Part shown: piece after piece, positions 12,780 to 17,389 of the stretch
Numbering within the stretch: the first letter of the stretch is position 1
Layout: every line of letters begins with the position of its first letter
Position numbers and translations under genes: made by a program
Assembly (NCBI GenBank): GCA_021785115.1
Contig: JAJYGO010000157.1
Location: forward strand, 1 to 17,389
Direction: 5' to 3'
DNA length: 17,389 bases
Source of the DNA: Chloroflexota bacterium
GTDB lineage: Bacteria; Chloroflexota; Limnocylindria; Limnocylindrales; CSP1-4
The notes under the pieces: model-generated
Databases searched by the model: none
What the model was told of the DNA's origin: nothing
The model's input: only the letters and a program-made list of their open reading frames with translations

Positions 12780-13571
12780 TTACGTGATGTTCAGCATGCA
12801 CGCCTCCGCACCCGTGCTGTCGGTGCCATCGAGGTCGAGATTCTGCTTCCCCGCGAAGGAACTCTCGCCACAGTCCGTCACGCACACCGTCTTCTCTGCG
12901 TATTGGTACAGATAGAGCGGCACGAGGATGTTCGTGCCGTCGTAGGACTGGTAGAACTTGCCGAACACACTCCAGTCGGGGACGGCGCTGGCGGGGCATA
13001 GGCTGCAACCCTCTGGTTCGCTGGTCCACAGCCCCCAGCAGACCGACGCCGCCTTGGGCCAGTAGTGGTAGCTGTTGTTCAGGGCGTATTGCACGGTCGA
13101 CTGTGGTACCCACACCCCGCTCTCGTCGACGTATTGGGTGTAGATGCACGCATAAAAGGGACCGTACCGGTTGACCTCGTTCGCCCAGCCAGCCCAGTAG
13201 GCGGGGGTGATGGCCACGTTCGGTTCGACATCAAGCCAGACGTAGACAGCAGCCGAGGAGGGTAGGGCCAGCTGCCCGGCCGAGATAGCTTTCTCTATGC
13301 TCCCGCAGGTGTTCTTGCCGTCGGCAGAGCCGTAGTCATAGCCGGTGGTCCCGTCGGTTTCCTGCCGGCTCGGTTGGCATCCCTGGAGGGGCATAATGCG
13401 GGACAGCACGCCGCCGGTGGCGGACTTTGCCGCGGTGAATTCGGAATCTGACCAGTTGTGGCCGCCGCCGAAGTACCGACCGGCCGCGATCGGATAGTGG
13501 CCCATCCAGGCGTAGAACTCGGACCAGGAGATGTTGGATAGATTGGATACGGTGTCCACTGCCAAGGCCAT
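12780..13571 (-). CDS. DUF1906 / Rv2525c-like glycoside-hydrolase-fold protein
   Basis: The product has 263 residues from ATG 13571, which has GGAGGGAG about 7 nt upstream. It opens MALAVDTVSNLSNISWSEFY (Asp6). Then come WMGHYPIAAGRYFGGGHNWS, AAVYVWLDVEPNVAITPAYW (Asp114, Glu116), GPFYACIYTQYVDESGVWVP and a Trp-rich end. The early 'vDt', the YxWLDxEP strand and 'YgpfyaciYt' match the TIM-barrel fold of GH25-like/DUF1906 proteins, which are thought to act on cell-wall or other glycans. No signal peptide is visible, unlike the Tat-exported Rv2525c. That would suit a phage lysin released through a holin, or a cytoplasmic product. It carries at least eight cysteines, which is unusual for a cytosolic protein. 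It may be a remnant of the prophage lysis region. Confidence 0.65.
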   Translation of the reverse strand: MALAVDTVSNLSNISWSEFYAWMGHYPIAAGRYFGGGHNWSDSEFTAAKSATGGVLSRIMPLQGCQPSRQETDGTTGYDYGSADGKNTCGSIEKAISAGQLALPSSAAVYVWLDVEPNVAITPAYWAGWANEVNRYGPFYACIYTQYVDESGVWVPQSTVQYALNNSYHYWPKAASVCWGLWTSEPEGCSLCPASAVPDWSVFGKFYQSYDGTNILVPLYLYQYAEKTVCVTDCGESSFAGKQNLDLDGTDSTGAEACMLNIT

Positions 13572-13646
13572 GGCGCGCTCCCTCCGCCGTTGAGGTTTCT
13601 CCCTCTCGGGGCCAGACGGTCGTTCCACCCGCTGAGAACGTATCGG

Positions 13647-13674
13647 ATATTACTCCTCACCCCCCCGAGATCAA
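13647..13674 (-). promoter_or_regulatory. Candidate promoter for the DUF1906-like gene
   Basis: On the minus strand TTGATC (13674-13669) and TAATAT (13652-13647) are spaced by 16 bp. The site lies about 75 bp upstream of ATG 13571 in the only AT-rich spot nearby. It could drive both the hydrolase-like and lipoprotein genes. Confidence 0.45.
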
Positions 13675-13767
13675 GGGCCGCTGCGGCAGTTGGTGTTGTC
13701 CGCGTACCGCCGGCGGGCAGGTCGTGCGGCCGTTCCCGGCCCTCTCCCTCCTGCCCGCTCGCTGCTG

Positions 13768-13797
13768 TTGACGCAGCGAGAGGGGGCTCGGTACGGT
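13768..13797 (+). promoter_or_regulatory. Promoter for the two-helix membrane protein (leaderless)
   Basis: TTGACG (13768-13773), 18 bp, then TACGGT (13792-13797) fit actinobacterial -35 and -10 boxes. The expected start point coincides with GTG 13804, so the mRNA is probably leaderless. Confidence 0.6.
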
Positions 13798-13803
13798 CGT
13801 GTG

Positions 13804-14223
13804 GTGCCTCGCACGTGGTTGTCGCGCCGGGCGATCCTGCTGCACCTCGTCACGCTCGTGGCCATCGCCGGCTTCCTGGCCCTTGGGTGGTGGCAGCTCA
13901 CCCGCGCGCTCTCCGGCAACACGCTCAGCTGGGTGTACACGGTCGAGTGGCCGTTCTTCGCCGCCTACGCCGTGTACATGTGGTGGCGGCTCCTGCGCGA
14001 GCAGTCGGAGCCGCCGGCCGCCACCGCCCCGCCGGCCCTGCATGCGGGGGTCCAGGCTGGGCCCGCGCCGCCGCCGCCGCCCGCGCCGGGCACGGGGGCC
14101 CCCGACGCGGAGCTCTCGGCCCATCTCGAGCGGCTCGCGGCCGACGAGAGGGAGATGGCGGCGTACAACGAGTACCTGGCGGCCCTCGGCGCCGGGACCG
14201 CCGACCGGCGCCGGCGCGGGTGA
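13804..14223 (+). CDS. Small two-helix membrane protein, actinobacterial type
   Basis: The product has 139 residues. Two membrane helices, AILLHLVTLVAIAGFLALGW and WPFFAAYAVYMWWRLL, flank the conserved-looking loop WQLTRALSGNTLSWVYTVEW. 'WWQ..RAlSGNtLSW.Y.feWP.FA.y....WW.L' is a recurrent motif of small actinobacterial membrane proteins of unknown function. The second half has a Pro/Ala linker and a helix ELSAHLERLAADEREMAAYN with an acidic/Arg-rich end. GTG 13804 fits the leaderless promoter; GTG 13801 directly before it is the alternative. A longer frame to 13690 has no support. It looks like a normal chromosomal gene and marks the end of the accessory region. Confidence 0.7.
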   Translation: MPRTWLSRRAILLHLVTLVAIAGFLALGWWQLTRALSGNTLSWVYTVEWPFFAAYAVYMWWRLLREQSEPPAATAPPALHAGVQAGPAPPPPPAPGTGAPDAELSAHLERLAADEREMAAYNEYLAALGAGTADRRRRG

Positions 14224-14260
14224 GCGCCGGGCGTCCGCCGGCACCCGGGCGCGGGCCGCA

Positions 14261-14276
14261 TCACCCGAACGGGTGA
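14261..14276. promoter_or_regulatory. Short hairpin between membrane protein and phosphoribulokinase genes
   Basis: TCACCC-GAAC-GGGTGA is a 6-bp stem with a 4-nt loop, 38 bp after the upstream stop. No T-tract follows. It may be a weak terminator or an operator for the downstream gene. Confidence 0.3.
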
Positions 14277-14309
14277 GGGGAATTCATCCCGAGTTCCCCC
14301 CACGGGGAC

Positions 14310-14340
14310 GTGACGGTCCGGTGGGGGCGGCCGGTAGCAT
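14310..14340 (+). promoter_or_regulatory. Candidate promoter of the phosphoribulokinase gene
   Basis: TAGCAT (14335-14340) fits TAnnnT, and GTGACG (14310-14315) is a weak -35 at 19 bp. The predicted start point is at or beside the tandem ATGs 14344 and 14347, which suggests a leaderless mRNA. Confidence 0.45.
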
Positions 14341-14343
14341 CGC

Positions 14344-15318
14344 ATGATGGTGCCAGCGGGACTCATGCCTCCCCTGCCGGCCCCGGGCACGGTCCGGCGC
14401 CGGGGGCCGATCATGCTGGGCCTCGCCGGCGATTCGGCCGCCGGCAAGACGACGATGTCGCGGGGCATCGAGGCCGTGCTGGGCCCCGAGCGAGTGACCC
14501 GGATCTGCGCCGACGACTACCACCGGTTCGACCGGCGGGCGCGCGCGGAGCTCGGCATCACGCCGCTCTCCCCGGACGCGAACTACGTCGACATCCTCGA
14601 GCAGCACCTGCAGCTCCTCGCGCTCGGGATGCCGATCCTGAAGCCCGTCTACGACCACTCGACCGGCACGTTCGGCGCGCCCGTCTACGTCGAGCCGCGC
14701 GACTTCGTCGTGATCGAGGGGCTGCTGCCCCTGTCGACGCGGGCGATGCGCGACGTGCTCGACGTGCGGGTCTACCTCGATCCCGAGGAGGACCTGCGCC
14801 GACGGTGGAAGGTCCAGCGGGACTGCTCCAGGCGCGGCTACGCGCCCGAGCAGGTCCTCGCGGAGATGGAGCGGCGGGAGCCGGACTCGGCCGCGTTCAT
14901 CCGGCCCCAGCGAGTCCACGCCGACATCGTCGTGCGCTTCCACCGCCACGGGGAGGCCACCGACGACCGCCTCGGCGCGCGGCTGGTGCTGCGGCCGACG
15001 CTGGCCCACCCGGACGTCGAGTCGCTGATCACCTCGCTCTCGCCGAACGGATACCGGCCGGTCCGGCTCCAGCTCGAGCGCGACCTCGGCAAGCCGGCCG
15101 AGATCGTCGAGATCGACGGCGATTGCCCGACCGACGTCGGGAGCCGGGTCGAGGAGTCGCTCTGGCAGGGCCTGAACCCTGGCGACGAGTTCCGCCGCGA
15201 TCGCATCGGGATCTTTGTCGACGGGGACGCCGAGCGCCGGAGCGAGTCCCTCGCGATGGCACAGCTGCTGATCGTCTACCAGCTCGCGATCGCCGCCCGC
15301 GACGGCGCCCCCGCCTGA
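14344..15318 (+). CDS. prk: Phosphoribulokinase
   Basis: The product has up to 324 residues. It phosphorylates ribulose 5-phosphate with ATP to give ribulose 1,5-bisphosphate, the Rubisco substrate, in the cytoplasm. The P-loop is GDSAAGKT (29-36). Then come CADDYHRFDRRARAELGITP (Asp57, Asp58), KPVYDHSTGTF (100-110), VVIEGLLPL (Glu125), VYLDPEEDLRRRWKVQRDCS and RRGYAPEQVLAEMERREPDS, followed by FIRPQRVHADIVVRFHR. The 'DDYHr.DR..R...g.TPL.P.aN..D' and 'R.WK..RD...RGY......e...RE.DS..fI.PQ..hADi' strings separate true phosphoribulokinase from uridine kinase. ATG 14344 or 14347 starts it; ATG 14413, nearer the P-loop, is also possible. No Rubisco gene lies in the window, so a complete Calvin cycle cannot be claimed. 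It converges with the regulator gene, 10 bp apart. Confidence 0.87.
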   Translation: MMVPAGLMPPLPAPGTVRRRGPIMLGLAGDSAAGKTTMSRGIEAVLGPERVTRICADDYHRFDRRARAELGITPLSPDANYVDILEQHLQLLALGMPILKPVYDHSTGTFGAPVYVEPRDFVVIEGLLPLSTRAMRDVLDVRVYLDPEEDLRRRWKVQRDCSRRGYAPEQVLAEMERREPDSAAFIRPQRVHADIVVRFHRHGEATDDRLGARLVLRPTLAHPDVESLITSLSPNGYRPVRLQLERDLGKPAEIVEIDGDCPTDVGSRVEESLWQGLNPGDEFRRDRIGIFVDGDAERRSESLAMAQLLIVYQLAIAARDGAPA

Positions 15319-15328
15319 GCGCGTCCGC

Positions 15329-15979
15329 TCAGGGCACCAGCCCACGCCGCAGGGCGATGGCCACCGCCTGCGTCCGGTCGCGGGCGTCGAGCTTGCGGAG
15401 CACCGCGCGGACGTGGGTCTTCACGGTGTCCTCGCTGACGTAGAGGGCCCGTGCGATCGCCCGGTTGTTCATGCCCCGGACGAGGTGGGCCAGCACCTCG
15501 CTCTCGCGCTGGGTGAGGCCGAACTCGGCGCCCGCCCACGTGTCCTCGGGGCGCAGCGTCGCCGCCCGGAGCGCGATCCGCCCGGCGAGCGCCGGATCCA
15601 CGACCACCTCGCCGGCCTGCACCTCCTGGAGCGTCCGCACGAGCTCCTCGGGCGCGACCTTCTTCAGCACGTAGCCCCGCGCCCCCGCCCGCAGCGCCTC
15701 CAGGACGTACTGCTCGTCCTCGTAGACGGTGAGGATCACCACCTTGAGATCGGGCAGGCGCTCGACGAGCGCCCGGCAGACCTCGAGGCCGTTCGCGCCC
15801 TGCAGCCGCAGGTCGAGCAGGACGATGTCGGGCAGGTGGGCCTCGGCCTCCGCGAGGGCCCCCGCCAGGTCCTGCGCCTCGCCGACGATCGCCACCTCCG
15901 GCATGCCGTCGAGCATGGCCCGGAGTCCCTCGCGCACGACCAGGTGGTCGTCGACGACCACGATACGGATCGGCGTCAT
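15329..15979 (-). CDS. NarL/LuxR-family response regulator
   Basis: The product has 216 residues. The receiver domain (1-120) has Asp10 and Asp11, the phosphorylation site Asp56 in VLLDLRLQG, Thr84 and Lys106, so all functional residues are present. The C-terminal LuxR helix-turn-helix (about 150-210) reads LTQRESEVLAHLVRGMNNRA, IARALYVSEDTVKTHVRAVL and RKLDARDRTQAVAIALRRGL. It should dimerise and bind DNA when phosphorylated by the kinase encoded just upstream. Its ATG overlaps the kinase stop as ATGA, so the pair is translationally coupled. Target genes cannot be read from the sequence. It ends 10 bp from the phosphoribulokinase stop. Confidence 0.95.
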   Translation of the reverse strand: MTPIRIVVVDDHLVVREGLRAMLDGMPEVAIVGEAQDLAGALAEAEAHLPDIVLLDLRLQGANGLEVCRALVERLPDLKVVILTVYEDEQYVLEALRAGARGYVLKKVAPEELVRTLQEVQAGEVVVDPALAGRIALRAATLRPEDTWAGAEFGLTQRESEVLAHLVRGMNNRAIARALYVSEDTVKTHVRAVLRKLDARDRTQAVAIALRRGLVP

Positions 15980-17199
15980 CGCGCCTCCCTCGCGAGGCCC
16001 GACGGGTCCGCCAGCGGGATCCGCGCCAGCACCGTGGTTCCCTCGCCAGGCCGGCTCTCGACGAGCAGCTCGCCGCCGAGCAGCGCCGCCCGCTCGGTCA
16101 TCCCGGCCAGGCCGAACGAGGTCTGCGGCCCCCCGGACCGGCTGGAGGCGCGCTCGAAGCCGCGCCCGTCGTCGGCCACCACGAGCACGATCCGGCCCTC
16201 GACCTGGGCGAGCATGACGCGCACCGTCGAGGGCGACGCGTGCTTCAACGCGTTCGTCATCGCCTCCTGCGCGATGCGGTACAGGGCCGCCTCGTGGTGG
16301 GGCGGCAGCACGATCGCGTCGTCCACGTCGAGCTCGAGGCGCACGGCGTCGCCGAAGGTCCGAAGCGCGAGCGCCCGGATCCCCGGGCCGAGCCCGAGGT
16401 CGTCCAGGATCGTCGGCCGCAGGTCGAAAATGGCCGTGCGCGCCTCGTCGAGGGCGTCCCCGACCAGTTCCTGCGCCTTGGTCAGCTCGGCGCGCGCGCG
16501 GCCGGGGTCGGCGTCCAGGTGCAGGCGCGCCGCGTGCAGCCGGTACCAGACCGAGACCAACTGCTGGGAGACGCCGTCGTGGATCTCGGTTGCCACGCGG
16601 CGGCGCTCCTCCTCCTGGGCCTCGATCGTGGCACGGACGAGGTCCTCGAGCGCCGCCTCCTTCTCGGCCAGGGCGGAGAACAGGTCCGCGTGCTCGATGG
16701 CGACGGCCACCAGCGAGGCGACCACTCGGAGGAACTCACCCTGCCGGTCGCCGTAGTCGCGCCGCTCGCGCGAGTGCACGTTGAACACCCCGACGAGGTC
16801 TCCCGACCGCGAGACGACCGGCACCGACAGCATCGAGGTGTACAGCTCGCCGCGCAGCTCGGGGATGTACTTGTAGCGCGGGTCGGCCCACTTGTCCTCG
16901 GGGATCACGACCATCTCGCGGTGCTCCGCGACCCAGCCGGTCACCCCCTCGCCGACGTCAAGCACGACGTTGCCGACGGCGCCACGGAAGCCCTCCGAGG
17001 CGGCGCGCAGAACCAGCCGCCCGCGCTCGCGGTCGAACAGGTGCAAGAAGCAGGCATCGCCGTTCGTCGCCTCGGTGACGAGGTCGATCGTCGCCCGCAG
17101 CACCGCGTCGAGATCGAGGCTCGAGGCCATCGCCTCGATGACGCGGCGCAGGACGCGGTTCTGCGTCTCGACCCGCGCGGCCTCGATCGATGCCTTCAT
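15976..17199 (-). CDS. GAF-domain sensor histidine kinase (NarL-type partner, HisKA_3)
   Basis: The product has 407 residues and no membrane helix, so it is cytoplasmic. A short coil (1-24) leads to a GAF domain (about 25-171) with LVTEATNGDACFLHLFDRER, VVLDVGEGVTGWVAEHREMV and YTSMLSVPVVSRSGDLVGVF. The dimerisation/phosphoacceptor segment has ERRRVATEIHDGVSQQLVSV, with His207. The ATPase domain has the N box (EAMTNALKHAS, Asn316), G1 DDGRGF (343-348) and FGLAGMTERAALLGG. It phosphorylates the response regulator encoded directly downstream. The GAF ligand is unknown: no heme- or bilin-binding Cys or His pattern is obvious. ATG 17199 follows a TACAAT -10 box by 6 nt, which indicates a leaderless mRNA. 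Confidence 0.93.
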   Translation of the reverse strand: MKASIEAARVETQNRVLRRVIEAMASSLDLDAVLRATIDLVTEATNGDACFLHLFDRERGRLVLRAASEGFRGAVGNVVLDVGEGVTGWVAEHREMVVIPEDKWADPRYKYIPELRGELYTSMLSVPVVSRSGDLVGVFNVHSRERRDYGDRQGEFLRVVASLVAVAIEHADLFSALAEKEAALEDLVRATIEAQEEERRRVATEIHDGVSQQLVSVWYRLHAARLHLDADPGRARAELTKAQELVGDALDEARTAIFDLRPTILDDLGLGPGIRALALRTFGDAVRLELDVDDAIVLPPHHEAALYRIAQEAMTNALKHASPSTVRVMLAQVEGRIVLVVADDGRGFERASSRSGGPQTSFGLAGMTERAALLGGELLVESRPGEGTTVLARIPLADPSGLAREAR

Positions 17200-17205
17200 C
17201 TACGG

Positions 17206-17211
17206 ATTGTA
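17206..17211 (-). promoter_or_regulatory. -10 box of the kinase-regulator operon (leaderless)
   Basis: TACAAT on the minus strand is followed by CCGTAG and then ATG 17199. No ribosome site is present, so translation from a leaderless transcript is likely. No clear -35 is seen. Confidence 0.55.
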
Positions 17212-17251
17212 CCGGGAGCCCGCGGGGCAGGCGCCGCCGGGCGAGCCCAGG

Positions 17252-17389
17252 TCAGCCGACGGTCCGTGCGAGGAACGCGGCGACGGCGGCGTCGTAGCGC
17301 GCCGGGTCCAGATTCCACTCCTGCAGGTGGTCGGCGCCGGCGAACGTCAGGTAGGTGACCTGGCGCGGCAGCGCCCGAGCGAGCGCGGC
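17252..17389 (-). CDS. Alpha/beta hydrolase, C-terminal fragment
   Basis: Forty-five residues up to a TGA at 17254-17252; the start is beyond the window. The segment VTYLTFAGADHLQEWNLDPA followed by RYDAAVAAFLART is the last strand and helix of an alpha/beta hydrolase. His in 'GADHLQEWN' is in the place of the catalytic histidine; the common form is 'GAgH...WN.dp.rYe..l..FL'. The substrate cannot be told. It lies just upstream of the kinase on the same strand, separated by about 50 bp, and the kinase has its own -10 box. Confidence 0.65.
   Translation of the reverse strand, partial: AALARALPRQVTYLTFAGADHLQEWNLDPARYDAAVAAFLARTVG

Noticed and set aside
14310..15443. Overlapping frame through phosphoribulokinase and its minus-strand shadow
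   Set aside because: Arg/Pro/Ala-rich out-of-frame readings of a clearly identified enzyme.
1..17389. CRISPR array, tRNA attachment site or prophage att repeats
   Set aside because: I found no regularly spaced repeats, no tRNA-like cloverleaf and no convincing long direct repeat that could mark prophage ends. The left end of the prophage is outside the window.

Overview
The window is GC-rich, dense bacterial DNA. Frequent GTG starts, TAnnnT -10 boxes set directly in front of start codons, a DUF4232-type lipoprotein and a NarL-type two-component pair all point to a high-GC actinobacterium-like host, probably uncultured. That placement is inference; the window holds no rRNA or other phylogenetic marker. 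I saw no tRNA, rRNA or CRISPR array.

Left part (1-9268, + strand backbone): a siphovirus-type prophage structural module in canonical order. It runs: C-terminus of an HK97-like major capsid protein, small structural protein, gp6-like head-tail connector, head closure, HK97 gp10-like protein, second small protein, tail terminator, tail tube, tail assembly chaperone pair joined by a -1 frameshift, and tape measure. Non-structural cassettes sit at three gene borders: (a) 396-2582, a zinc-ribbon membrane protein, a PASTA lipoprotein and an opposing frameshifted membrane-protein gene; (b) 5648-6517, an HExxH zinc-metallopeptidase-like gene on the minus strand; (c) 7351-8092, a NYN-domain nuclease gene on the minus strand with its own promoter and a UUCG-capped leader hairpin. 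They look like morons or accessory cargo, possibly defence or superinfection exclusion; function is inferred, not shown.

Middle (9269-12133): an IS21-family insertion sequence with IstA, IstB and a third zinc-finger ORF, all coupled by ATGA overlaps and bounded by 26-bp inverted repeats. It truncates the tape measure after about 346 residues. No continuation of that gene follows on the right, so the insertion is associated with a deletion or rearrangement, and the prophage is defective as seen here.

Right part (12134-17389): a minus-strand DUF4232-like lipoprotein and a DUF1906/Rv2525c-like glycoside-hydrolase-fold protein, which may be prophage remnant or host accessory genes. Chromosomal-looking genes follow: a two-helix membrane protein, phosphoribulokinase, and a convergent NarL-type response regulator and GAF sensor kinase operon. 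The last feature is the C-terminus of an alpha/beta hydrolase, cut by the window edge.
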